A stretch of DNA of 64,000 bases, taken from Antarcticirhabdus aurantiaca (GTDB taxonomy: Bacteria; Pseudomonadota; Alphaproteobacteria; Rhizobiales; Rhizobiaceae). Made by a program: the position numbers and the translations under genes. The stretch is from positions 62,001 through 126,000 of the forward strand of contig NZ_VTOM01000004.1 of assembly GCF_009765365.1 (NCBI RefSeq), given 5' to 3'. The notes beneath the pieces are model-generated. The model made no database searches. It was given only the letters and a program-made list of their open reading frames with translations, and was not told the origin of the DNA. This document shows positions 1 to 7,806 of the stretch, one piece after another (positions within the stretch are counted from its first letter, which is position 1; each line of letters begins with the position of its first letter).

Positions 1-142
1 CCTCGGCCCGCAGCTCCGCGATGTAGCTGGAAAGGTAGTCGCCCGGCGGCAGCTGGATGATGATGAAGACGAGAAGGCTGATGACCAGAAGCGTCACCGC
101 CATGGTGAGGAAGCGGCGGCCGAGGAAGCGCGCGAAGTTCAC
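1..142 (-). CDS. Peptide ABC transporter permease, N-terminal fragment
   Basis: Only the first 47 codons lie in the window; the gene runs off the left edge. The visible N-terminus is a short basic stretch (NFARFLGRRF) followed by a hydrophobic segment at about residues 11-30 and then a QLPPGDY motif, which is how DppB/OppB-type inner-membrane permeases begin. I take GTG at 142-140 as the start because it overlaps the TGA stop of the binding-protein gene upstream (GTGA, four-base overlap), the usual coupling in this window. It would form the membrane channel with a second permease outside the window, driven by the double ATPase encoded at 2133-4073. Family assignment is firm from context, substrate is not known. 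Confidence 0.85.
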   Translation of the reverse strand, partial: MNFARFLGRRFLTMAVTLLVISLLVFIIIQLPPGDYLSSYIAELRAE

Positions 143-2136
143 GGCCGCGCCTCGGGCGCACGCGCCGCCACCTGGTCGGCTGGCGCGAAGAAGAAGGTGT
201 CGGGGCGGTGCATGCCGAAGAAGGCGCCGGGATTGAAGTTGAAAAGGGCGGTTTCCGGCACGTTGCGCAAGGCGTTCGAGACCACCACCACCTGGTCGAC
301 GTCGGCGACGAGGCCGATGCGGACCATCTCGTCGGCGTTGATCTCGAGCATGCGCCGCCAGATCTCCGCCTGTCCGTCCGGGTCGATCGTTGCCCGCCAC
401 GCCGTCGCGAGCCGAACGAGCTCGGCGGCGAAGGGCAGGTCCGGGGCCGAGCCGAGGCGGCCGGCGCTCTCGAAGTTGAGGCCCCAATCCGGCCACTGGA
501 ACTGGGCGGAGGTGGTCGGCGCCAGCTCGTCCGGCGCGTCGGAGGGCACCGGCGCGCCGTTTTCGAGGCCCGGCGCGACGGCCATGACCGTCGAGCCCGC
601 GGCGAGGCGGCGCTCCAGCGTGTCGCGCTCGACCGGCTTGACGATGAGGCCGATCCCGACGCGGGCGAGGTCCTCCGTCACGAGCTGCAGGACGTCGCTC
701 TGCTCGGCCTCCTCGCCGGCCGTTTCCAGGACGATCGTCACCGGCTCGCCGTCGGGGCGCAGGCGGATGCCGGCGCCGTTGCGCGTCCCGAGGCCCATCG
801 CGTCGAGGAGGGCGTCGGCCGCGGCGGGATCGTGTCCGGCCCAGCGCGTGGCAAGGTCCGGTTCGAAGAGCCGCGTGCCGGCCAGGACCGTGTCGTTGGA
901 GGGTCGCGCGAGGCCGTAATAGACGACCTGGTTGATGTCCTCGCGGTTGATCGCCAGCGAGAGCGCGCGGCGGAAGCGCACGTCGCGCAGGATCGCGCGC
1001 CAGGCGGGATCGGCGACGGTGAGGTTCGGATAGAGCGCGACGCGCGATCCGCGGCCCGAGCGCCAACGGCGGACCTCGTAGTCCTGCCGCTCGGCGGCGC
1101 GCTTGATGAAGGCGTAGTTGCCGAAGTTGAGGAAGTTCGCCTGGAGGTCGGCCTCGCCGCCGGCGACCTTGGCGGGGATGAGCCCGGCGCCCGCGATCGT
1201 CATCGCCACCTCGTCGATATAGGGCAGCTGCCGGCCGGCGGCGTCGACGCGGTGGAAGTAGGGGTTGCGGCGGAAGACGTAGCGGTCCGCCGGCGGCTCG
1301 GTCGCGAGCACCCAGGGCTGGAGCGAGGGCAGCTCCGGATTGGTGTTCTTGTAGGACTGGTCGAGCTTGAAGTGCAGCGCCACCCAGTTGCGCTGGCCGG
1401 CCTCGGCGACGAGGCGCTCCAGCTCGGCCGGATCGGCGTATTTTGCGTGGAAGCGCTTCAGGTAATGAGCGGGCCGGAAGATCTCGAGCGGCAGCGAGCC
1501 GGCCATGGCCGGCAGGAACAGGGGGTTCGGCTTGCCCCATTCGTAGCGGATGGTGAGCGGATCGAGGAAGGTGACGGTCGGGCCCTTGCCGTCGACGAGA
1601 AGCTCGCGCGGCAGACCGTTCTTGCCGAGCTTGGGATCGTTGACGACGTCTTCCCAGTAATAGCGGAAGTCCTCCGCCGTGAAGGGCTCGCCGTCCGACC
1701 AGCGGTGGCCGGCGCGCAGGTGGATGGTGAAGCGCCGCCCCTCCTCGACGTCGATTGCCCGGGCGATGTCGGGCTGGATGCTGCCGTCCGGCACGGTGCC
1801 GGCAAGGCGCGCATAGCCGAAGACCACCATGCGCCGCGTGTCGCGCGCCTGCGCCTCCAGGATGCGCAGCGTGCCGCCGTAGACTCCGGGCTCCCGGTCC
1901 ATGGCGGCGAGGTCCGTCACCAGCGGCTCGGACGGCAGGCGCTCGCGCATCGGCGGCAGCCGCCCCTCCGCGACGCTCTGCGCCAGGATCGGCGGCTCGG
2001 CCTGAGCCTGAGCCTGAGCCCCCGCCGGCAGGGCGGCGCACAGCCAGGCGAGAACGGCGAGAACAACGGCGGCGGCAATCGTGAGCCGGCCGCGCTCGGC
2101 CTGGTCGGATCGCACGTCGCCCGGCGTCATGCTCAT
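139..2136 (-). CDS. Peptide/nickel-type ABC transporter substrate-binding protein
   Basis: A 665-residue periplasmic binding protein of the SBP_bac_5 (DppA/OppA) family. The N-terminus has a hydrophobic segment at about residues 19-38 ending in an Ala-rich cleavage region, so export by a Sec signal peptide is likely. Family features are the YGGTLRI stretch near residue 83, the TAEDFRYYWEDV segment where a peptide SBP lobe begins, and the FRRALSLAINREDI block. It is long for the family (usual 500-550), with extra sequence in the middle and C-terminal half, resembling the larger SBPs paired with fused double ATPases. The start overlaps the ATPase stop by four bases, and the stop overlaps the permease start, so the three are one operon. 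Ligand unknown; oligopeptide or a peptide-like compound is the family default. Confidence 0.85.
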   Translation of the reverse strand: MSMTPGDVRSDQAERGRLTIAAAVVLAVLAWLCAALPAGAQAQAQAEPPILAQSVAEGRLPPMRERLPSEPLVTDLAAMDREPGVYGGTLRILEAQARDTRRMVVFGYARLAGTVPDGSIQPDIARAIDVEEGRRFTIHLRAGHRWSDGEPFTAEDFRYYWEDVVNDPKLGKNGLPRELLVDGKGPTVTFLDPLTIRYEWGKPNPLFLPAMAGSLPLEIFRPAHYLKRFHAKYADPAELERLVAEAGQRNWVALHFKLDQSYKNTNPELPSLQPWVLATEPPADRYVFRRNPYFHRVDAAGRQLPYIDEVAMTIAGAGLIPAKVAGGEADLQANFLNFGNYAFIKRAAERQDYEVRRWRSGRGSRVALYPNLTVADPAWRAILRDVRFRRALSLAINREDINQVVYYGLARPSNDTVLAGTRLFEPDLATRWAGHDPAAADALLDAMGLGTRNGAGIRLRPDGEPVTIVLETAGEEAEQSDVLQLVTEDLARVGIGLIVKPVERDTLERRLAAGSTVMAVAPGLENGAPVPSDAPDELAPTTSAQFQWPDWGLNFESAGRLGSAPDLPFAAELVRLATAWRATIDPDGQAEIWRRMLEINADEMVRIGLVADVDQVVVVSNALRNVPETALFNFNPGAFFGMHRPDTFFFAPADQVAARAPEARP
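2000..2020. repeat. Hexanucleotide GCCTGA tandem repeat in the signal peptide
   Basis: GCCTGA is repeated three times and then begins again. On the minus strand it encodes alternating Ala-Gln just after the hydrophobic core of the binding-protein signal peptide. Gain or loss of a unit would keep frame and add or remove two residues near the cleavage site. Confidence 0.7.
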
Positions 2137-4073
2137 GCCTCACCTCCTGCGCCCGCCGGCTCCAGCACGCGCCCCTCGCTCGTCGCGGGCGCGTGCCGCG
2201 CGCTTCTCGGCTCGTCCGGCGTTCCGGCAACGAAGCTTCGCACGAAATGCTCCGGCGCGACCTCGATCAAGCCCGGCTCGGCGCCCCCCTCCCCGCCGCC
2301 ATAGGGCCAGGGCCAGGTCGCCGGGTCGGAACGACGGCCGGCGGAAAGCTTCGACAGGTCGAGCCGATTGTCCGGGTCGGGCTCGGGGATCGCGGCGATC
2401 AGGGCGCGCGTATAGGGGTGGCGCGGCTCGCGGAACAGGACCTCGCGCGGCGCGATCTCGACGAGACGCCCGGCCGCCATGACCATGATGCGGTCGGCGA
2501 GGTAGTCGACCACCGCGAGGTTGTGCGAGATGAACAGGCAGGTGAGGCCGAGCCTGTCCTTCAGGTCGCGCACGAGGTTCAGGATCTGGGCCTGGACCGA
2601 GACGTCGAGGGCCGAGACCGGCTCGTCGAAGACGATGAGCTCGGGTTCGAGGGCGAGCGCCCGCGCGATGCCGATGCGCTGGCGCTGCCCGCCGGAGAAG
2701 CTGTTGGGATGGCGGTTGAGGTGGCTCTCGTCGAGACCGACGAGGCGGATCAGCTCCTTCACCCGGGCCTTTCGCGAGCGCTCGTCGCCGATGCCGTGGA
2801 CGAGCAGGGGCTCTGCGACGATGCCGCCGACCGTCATGCGCGGGTTGAGCGCGGAATAGGGATTCTGGAAGACGTACTGCACGCGCCGGCGCCAGCGGCG
2901 CAGCGCCTCGCCCGTCAGGCCGAGGACGTTCGTTCCGGCGCCGTCAGCGTCGAACATCTCGATGCGGCCCTCGTCGGCATTCTCCGAGCGGGCGACGATC
3001 TTCGACAGCGTGGTCTTCCCGCAGCCGCTCTCGCCGACGAGGCCGAGGCATTCGCCGCGCCGGATCTCGAAGGACACGTTCCGCACGGCATAGGTGGAGG
3101 CGCGCGGGGTCGCCGCGAGCATGGCGCCGGGGCGCGGGTGGAAGACCTTGGACACGTCGTCGACGCGCAGCAGCGGACGCCCGGCCTCGGCCGCGGGACG
3201 GGCCTGCGAGCGGACCGGCGGGACCGGAATCTCGCGCAAGGGCCGGAGGCGCGTTGCCCGATCCATGCCGAGGCGCGGGACGGCGCCGATCAGGCCCTTG
3301 AGATAGGGGTGGCGCGGGTCGTGGAAGAGATCGCGGACCGTGCCCCGCTCCATGGCCTCGCCATGGTGCATCACCACCATCTCGTCGGCCATGTTGGCGA
3401 CGACGCCGAGGTCGTGGGCGACGAGCAGGATCGCGGTTCCGTGGCGCTCCTTCAGATCCATGAGGAGGCGCATCACCTCGGCCTGGACCGTGACGTCGAG
3501 CGCGGTCGTCGGCTCGTCGGCGATCAGGAGGGCAGGCCGGCAGATGGTCGCCATGGCGATCATCGCGCGCTGGTTGAGGCCGCCGGACAGCTCGAACGGG
3601 TACTTGTGCGCGGCCTCTTCGGGCCGCGTGAAGCCCACAGCCTCCAGCGCCGCGACGACCTCGCGATGCGCTTGCCCCCGGTCGACGTCGCGGTGGAGGC
3701 GCAGGGCCTCGCCGATCTGGTTGCCGATGGTGTGGAGCGGCGACAGGGCGACCGTCGGCTCCTGGAAGATCATGGAGATCCGGTCGCCGCGGATAGCCCG
3801 GAAGGCCCGCGAGCGGGGCGGCAGGCTCGCGAGGTCGACCGGCGGCGCGTCCCCGTCCCGGAACAGCATGCGCCCGCTCAGGATCTTGGCGACGCGCGGC
3901 AGAAGACCGAGAAGCGCAAGGCCCGTCGCCGACTTGCCCGAGCCCGATTCGCCGACGAGCGCCACGACCTCGCCGCGGCGGATGCGGAAGGACAGCTTGT
4001 TGACCGCCCGGATGGTGCCGGCCGGGGTCCAGAACTCGACCGTCAGGTCCTCGACGCTGAGGAGGTCGCTCAT
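2133..4073 (-). CDS. ABC transporter ATP-binding protein, two fused ATPase domains (DppD-DppF type)
   Basis: A 646-residue protein with two complete ABC ATPase halves, as in GsiA/YejF. The first half has Walker A GESGSGKS at residues 41-48, signature LSGGLNQR and Walker B LLIADEPTTALD; the second has GESGCGKT, FSGGQRQR and LIVFDEPVSALD. Both halves carry the C-terminal oligopeptide-transporter extension (RHPYLKGLIGAVPR and RHPYTRALIAAIPEP). The first signature reads LN where MR is usual, a mild deviation. I start at ATG 4073 (MSDLLSVEDLTVEF); the open frame runs further upstream but that extension has no family similarity and reads like shadow sequence. It energises the importer whose binding protein starts within its last codons (four-base overlap). 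Confidence 0.9.
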   Translation of the reverse strand: MSDLLSVEDLTVEFWTPAGTIRAVNKLSFRIRRGEVVALVGESGSGKSATGLALLGLLPRVAKILSGRMLFRDGDAPPVDLASLPPRSRAFRAIRGDRISMIFQEPTVALSPLHTIGNQIGEALRLHRDVDRGQAHREVVAALEAVGFTRPEEAAHKYPFELSGGLNQRAMIAMATICRPALLIADEPTTALDVTVQAEVMRLLMDLKERHGTAILLVAHDLGVVANMADEMVVMHHGEAMERGTVRDLFHDPRHPYLKGLIGAVPRLGMDRATRLRPLREIPVPPVRSQARPAAEAGRPLLRVDDVSKVFHPRPGAMLAATPRASTYAVRNVSFEIRRGECLGLVGESGCGKTTLSKIVARSENADEGRIEMFDADGAGTNVLGLTGEALRRWRRRVQYVFQNPYSALNPRMTVGGIVAEPLLVHGIGDERSRKARVKELIRLVGLDESHLNRHPNSFSGGQRQRIGIARALALEPELIVFDEPVSALDVSVQAQILNLVRDLKDRLGLTCLFISHNLAVVDYLADRIMVMAAGRLVEIAPREVLFREPRHPYTRALIAAIPEPDPDNRLDLSKLSAGRRSDPATWPWPYGGGEGGAEPGLIEVAPEHFVRSFVAGTPDEPRSARHAPATSEGRVLEPAGAGGEA

Positions 4074-4158
4074 CGCCCGCACCGGGAGGATGAGCGGGGC
4101 TCCGGCCGCCGCGCGCGCCGCTTCGTCGGACAGGTTGAAGAAAGCGGCGGCGGCGAGG

Positions 4159-5019
4159 TCATGGGAGCTTGAGGTCGAGGAGCACGATCTCGGAGTAAAG
4201 ATGGTCGACCGCGATCGGATCCACGTCCGGCGAACGAAACCAGCGCGCCAAGGGAAGCGCTTCGATCCGGCCCTTGTCAACGGCGCCCTGCATGAAGCGC
4301 GCGTCGACGGCCAGGACGCCGCGCTCCGGCCGGGCGAGGCGGTCGGCCAGGGCTTGCGCGCGGGGCGCGAGGAAACCGGGATCGCCGACGTGGAGGACTT
4401 CGCAATAAGCGATGTCCTCGCCCTTGAGCTTGACGTGGTAGGCGAGATGCACGGCCTTGTCGCCCTCCCGCAGGATCGCGTGGGAGACCGGCAGGCCTTC
4501 GTGATCGGCGACGATGCGCTCCGCCTCCGGCCCGATCACGGCGACGGCTTGCAGAGTCGCCGGCTCGACCGTCAGTCCGGACGCCGCGCCCGGGCGGGGC
4601 TCGAACAGGCTGCGGGTGTCGTCGAGGACCTGGAAGCCGAGGGCGCGGATCTTGCGGCCCGTCGCCGCCCGCGCGGTCATGGTGGCGTAGGTGACATCCG
4701 GCCGGGCCATGCCGGCGCGCAGCAGCGCGTCGCCGACGCCGCTGCCGCGATGCTCGCGCAGGAGGTACCAGGAGCCGAGGTCGCAGAAGCGCCGGATGCC
4801 GAGCGGCGTCGGCCGGTCGCTGTAGATCGTCGCCATGAAGCCGACGACCTCGCCCTCCGCCTCGACGAGCCAGCCGCGCTCGACGTCCGGCGGGCGCCAG
4901 GGATAGTCGAGGATGCGCCGCCAGCGCGCGCGCGGGATCTTCGGGTTCATGCGGGTGTGGAGGAGCTCAACGACCGCGTCGATGTCCGCCTCGCCCGCGG
5001 GCCGCACGATCGGGTTCAT
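4159..5019 (-). CDS. GNAT-family N-acetyltransferase
   Basis: A 286-residue protein whose N-terminal half is a GNAT domain: beta strands and the acetyl-CoA loop REHRGSGVGDALL at about residues 89-101 are visible, following a typical VVGFMATIYSD strand. The C-terminal half (from about residue 145) is less conserved and may be a second, degenerate GNAT fold; it holds no motif I recognise. Start ATG 5019 overlaps the stop of the deacetylase-like gene (ATGA), so the two are translationally coupled. The pairing suggests modification of a surface sugar or a sugar-containing metabolite, but the acceptor is unknown. An 85-base gap separates it from the ABC ATPase downstream, so co-transcription with the importer is possible. 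Confidence 0.75.
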   Translation of the reverse strand: MNPIVRPAGEADIDAVVELLHTRMNPKIPRARWRRILDYPWRPPDVERGWLVEAEGEVVGFMATIYSDRPTPLGIRRFCDLGSWYLLREHRGSGVGDALLRAGMARPDVTYATMTARAATGRKIRALGFQVLDDTRSLFEPRPGAASGLTVEPATLQAVAVIGPEAERIVADHEGLPVSHAILREGDKAVHLAYHVKLKGEDIAYCEVLHVGDPGFLAPRAQALADRLARPERGVLAVDARFMQGAVDKGRIEALPLARWFRSPDVDPIAVDHLYSEIVLLDLKLP

Positions 5020-5801
5020 CGCCCCGCCTCCTCGACGCCCGGCAGGCCGAAAGCCTTCGCCGCACCGATCCAGCGCGCGGCCGGGTGCGCCGCCAGGAGG
5101 CCGAGGAGCTCGTCCAGGAAGGCCCAGCTCTCCTCGTCGTGGTCGAGGTGGTGTGTCAGGACGCCGAAGGGCTCGTCCGAACGGCCAGCTCGCCGCTCGG
5201 CGAGCTGGCCGGCCATGTCGAGGAGGAGCTTGTCGCGCCCGGCGAAGTGCGCGCCGCCCTTCCAGCGCAGGATGTCGAGATGGGCGTTGACCTCGGCGAG
5301 GCCGTCGTCGCGGGGTTCGGCCACCGGCCCGAAGGTGCTGAGGCCGCGCCAGCCCTCCCCAGCCAGCCGGTCGGCGATCCGCGGCTCGATCCGGTTCCAG
5401 GGCGGCACCATCACCTGGAGGAAGCGCCCGGGAAAGAGGTCCTCGAGGATCGCGCGGCCGCGGCTCAGCTCGGCGAGAACCGTGTCCGCGGCCCGGTCGC
5501 CGCCGCATTCCACCGCCCGCCCGCCCGGCGCCGCGTGGTTCCGGTGCGCCGAGCCGTGCTGAAGGAAGGACACCGCCGGCTCGTCGGCGAGCCGCGCGGC
5601 AAGGCCCTCTCGGGCGCCGAGCGGAACCACGGCCAGCGCGAGCGGCAGGCCGCGGCGACGGGCGATACGGAGAAGGCGGTCGAGGGCGGCGCTCGGCTCG
5701 ACCGCGTCGTCGTCGCGCCACCAGAGCGGGACGCGGCGCCCCGCGCGCGCGAAGGCGTCGAGTTCGTTTCGAAGCGTCGTTTCGGCGGATGCTTCAGCCA
5801 T
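5016..5801 (-). CDS. Polysaccharide deacetylase-like protein
   Basis: A 261-residue protein with the layout of the NodB/polysaccharide-deacetylase superfamily: an acidic motif WWRDDD at residues 27-32 where the catalytic and metal Asp lie, a histidine motif QHGSAHRNH with H82, H86 and H89, and the PPWNR motif near residue 140 that corresponds to motif 3. It lacks a signal peptide, so a cytoplasmic role is likely. Start ATG 5801 gives the family-like N-terminus; the open frame continues far upstream but crosses the opposite-strand cyclase gene. It overlaps the GNAT start by four bases. A deacetylase followed by an acetyltransferase suggests acyl exchange on a sugar, an inference from the pairing only. 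Confidence 0.75.
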   Translation of the reverse strand: MAEASAETTLRNELDAFARAGRRVPLWWRDDDAVEPSAALDRLLRIARRRGLPLALAVVPLGAREGLAARLADEPAVSFLQHGSAHRNHAAPGGRAVECGGDRAADTVLAELSRGRAILEDLFPGRFLQVMVPPWNRIEPRIADRLAGEGWRGLSTFGPVAEPRDDGLAEVNAHLDILRWKGGAHFAGRDKLLLDMAGQLAERRAGRSDEPFGVLTHHLDHDEESWAFLDELLGLLAAHPAARWIGAAKAFGLPGVEEAGR

Positions 5802-5927
5802 GCGAGCGGCTCCGCCGCCTTCGCCCGATCCGTCCCGTCGCGCCTGCCGTCCAAACCTGCATGGCGCCGGTCGTAGCCGGGATCTAGCATGGGGTCCAGG
5901 CGTCACGCACGACCGGGGAACCCTCCC

Positions 5928-7076
5928 ATGCGCAATCCACCCCTCATCCTCGCGGTCGACGACGAGCCGGACACCTTGGACACCCTCGCTGCCCAGCTCT
6001 CGGGCGCGGGCTACGCCGTGGCGACCGCGGACACGGGACCGGCGACCCTCGACAAGGTCCGGGCGCTTCTGCCCGACCTCGTCCTCCTCGACAACGCCCT
6101 GCCCGGCCTCACCGGCGTCGAGGTGGTGCGGGCCATCAAGGCGGATGCGAGCCTGCCCTTCACGCCGGTCATCATGGTGACCGGCCGAGCCGAGCCGCGG
6201 AGCATCGTCGAGGGCCTGGACGCCGGCGCCGACGATTATCTCGGCAAGCCCGTCGACGCCGCGGCGCTGATGGCGCGGGTGCGCGCCATGCTCCGCCTGA
6301 AAGGACTCCACGACACGGCGCAGCGCCAGGCCCGGGCGCTGGAAACACAGACCGAGGAGCTGGCGAAGTGGAGCGCGCGGCTGGAGGAGCGCGTCGTCGA
6401 GCAGGTCGCGACCATCGCTCGCATCGAGCGCTTCCGCCGCTTCCTGCCGCCGCAGGTCGCCGAGATCCTCGCCTCCGGCCAGGGCGGGGCCCGCGATCCG
6501 CTGGCCTCGCATCGTGGGCCGGTCACCGTGGTCTTCGCCGACCTTCGCGGCTTCACCGCCTTCGTGGAAGCGGCGCCGCCCGACGCGGTCATGGCGGTGC
6601 TGCGCGCCTACCACGCCGCGGTGGGCGAGCTGGCGGCCGCGCTCGACGGAACACTCGAGCGCTTCGTCGGGGACGGCGTCCTGGTGCTCTTCAACGACCC
6701 CCTGCCCCAGGCCGACCACGTGCTGCGGGGCGTGCGGCTGGCGCTGGCGCTGCGCGAGCGGGTGGCGGGGCTCGCCCGCGGCTGGGCGGCGGAGGGCCAC
6801 GCGCTCGGCCTCGGGATCGGCATCGCGACGGGCGAGGCGACGATCGGCAGCGTCGGCTTCGAGAACCGGCTGGAATATTCGGTGATCGGCTCGGTGCCGA
6901 ACCTCGCCGCGCGCCTCTGCGAGAGGGCCGAAGCCGGACGGATCGTGACCGACGAGGCGGTCTGCCGTCTCGCCGGGCCGGGCCTTGGCGCGCGCCCGGC
7001 CGGCGCCCTGTCGCTCAAGGGCTTCGCGCGCCCCATTGCGGCTTTCGAGATCGACGGCCTCGCCGATCGCGGATGA
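5928..7076 (+). CDS. Response-regulator receiver fused to a class III adenylate/guanylate cyclase
   Basis: A 382-residue two-domain signalling protein. Residues 5-120 form a receiver domain with the acidic pair D11-D12, phosphoacceptor D55 and K107. Residues about 130-165 are a charged helix (ALETQTEELAKWSARLEERV) likely to be the signalling coiled coil. A class III cyclase domain follows, with metal Asp in FADLRGFT (D204) and VGDGVLVLF (D248) and the N-x3-R pair N324/R328. At the purine-recognition position the protein has Arg (LERFVGDG) where most adenylate cyclases have Lys, a known subgroup trait that leaves the substrate open. ATG 5928 follows a weak GGGGAACC region; an earlier in-frame ATG at 5889 gives a non-conserved tail. 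No kinase gene lies in the window. Confidence 0.88.
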   Translation: MRNPPLILAVDDEPDTLDTLAAQLSGAGYAVATADTGPATLDKVRALLPDLVLLDNALPGLTGVEVVRAIKADASLPFTPVIMVTGRAEPRSIVEGLDAGADDYLGKPVDAAALMARVRAMLRLKGLHDTAQRQARALETQTEELAKWSARLEERVVEQVATIARIERFRRFLPPQVAEILASGQGGARDPLASHRGPVTVVFADLRGFTAFVEAAPPDAVMAVLRAYHAAVGELAAALDGTLERFVGDGVLVLFNDPLPQADHVLRGVRLALALRERVAGLARGWAAEGHALGLGIGIATGEATIGSVGFENRLEYSVIGSVPNLAARLCERAEAGRIVTDEAVCRLAGPGLGARPAGALSLKGFARPIAAFEIDGLADRG

Positions 7077-7090
7077 CCGGGCGAGCCTAA

Positions 7091-7281
7091 GAGCGTCTAA
7101 CAGAACCACCGGGCGGAGGGCTGGCGAGGGATTTGACGTCACCGCTAGGAGCCGAGCGCAGCCTATGCAGCGCATAGGCGAGGTCCGAAGGACGGGCGAG
7201 ACGCGTGGCTCGCCCCGTGGAGAGGACGTGGTGGCGGCGAAGGCCCGCCAGACCGACCCCGCGAGGTTCTGTTAGACGCTC
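7091..7281. mobile_element. MITE-like element with 17-bp perfect terminal inverted repeats
   Basis: The 17-bp repeat GAGCGTCTAACAGAACC at 7091-7107 recurs exactly inverted at 7265-7281, and both ends are flanked by the triplet TAA (7088-7090 and 7282-7284), which fits a 3-bp target-site duplication. The 191-bp body has no plausible gene; it contains a perfect 8-bp hairpin GCCTATGC-AGC-GCATAGGC at 7161-7179. A short non-coding unit with terminal repeats and a duplication is a miniature inverted-repeat element moved by a transposase elsewhere. Ends starting GAG and a TNA-type duplication recall IS5-family (IS1031-group) elements, an inference from memory. Its right end supplies the first base of the stop of the next gene. 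Confidence 0.75.
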
Positions 7282-7778
7282 TAAACGGCCGCCGCGCGGC
7301 GATAAAGGTGGTAGCGTCCCTGCCCGATGCCCTCCGGCAGTTCCAGGGGATCGAGCCCCGGCGTCGCGAGGGGCTGGTCGGAGATGACGTGCCCGCCGGG
7401 CGCGACGATCCGCGCGAGCACGGGCCCGAGCCAGGCGCCGAGCGCCGCGTCGATGGCCGGGTCGCCGCAGCCGAGATCGCTGTGGACGAGGAGGATCGGC
7501 TCGCCGGCGCGCGCGGCGAAGGGCTCCAGCGTTTCGCCGAGATCGCCGACGACGAGGTCGCTTGCCGCCGGCAGCCGGTGCGGCGGCAGGCTCGGCCGGC
7601 GCTCGAAGACGACGATGCGGCGCCCGCCATGGATCTCGCGCAGGTGGTCCCAGGTCCGCCCGTTGCCGAGGCCGAGTTCCAGGATGAGCCCGTCGCGGCC
7701 GGCGACGAGGTCCGGCGTCGTGTTGAGAAGGAGGCGCTGGGCTTCCAGGCGACGGATGAAGCTGTCGAGGCGGCTCAT
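7281..7778 (-). CDS. Class I SAM-dependent methyltransferase-like protein
   Basis: A 165-residue protein with the SAM-binding motif I LILELGLGNGRTWDHL at about residues 31-46, an acidic strand end (VVFERRP) and a VHSDLGCGD stretch that looks like motif III/IV. It is a small, single-domain methyltransferase fold without a recognisable substrate domain. The TAG stop (7283-7281) is made of two bases of the target duplication and the first base of the MITE end, so the C-terminus RRAAAV may have been set by that insertion. The gene sits 28 bases downstream of the cyclase at 7807-9033 and is probably read with it. Substrate unknown. Confidence 0.7.
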   Translation of the reverse strand: MSRLDSFIRRLEAQRLLLNTTPDLVAGRDGLILELGLGNGRTWDHLREIHGGRRIVVFERRPSLPPHRLPAASDLVVGDLGETLEPFAARAGEPILLVHSDLGCGDPAIDAALGAWLGPVLARIVAPGGHVISDQPLATPGLDPLELPEGIGQGRYHLYRRAAAV

Positions 7779-7806
7779 GCGGGTTCCTTCGAGACATCGG
7801 CGGGCA

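Noticed and set aside
2193-4172. Plus-strand open frame opposite the peptide ABC ATPase
   Set aside because: Shadow of a confident double ATPase gene.
5889-5927. Earlier ATG (5889) for the receiver-cyclase gene
   Set aside because: Adds 13 residues with no receiver-domain similarity; the fold begins right after ATG 5928.
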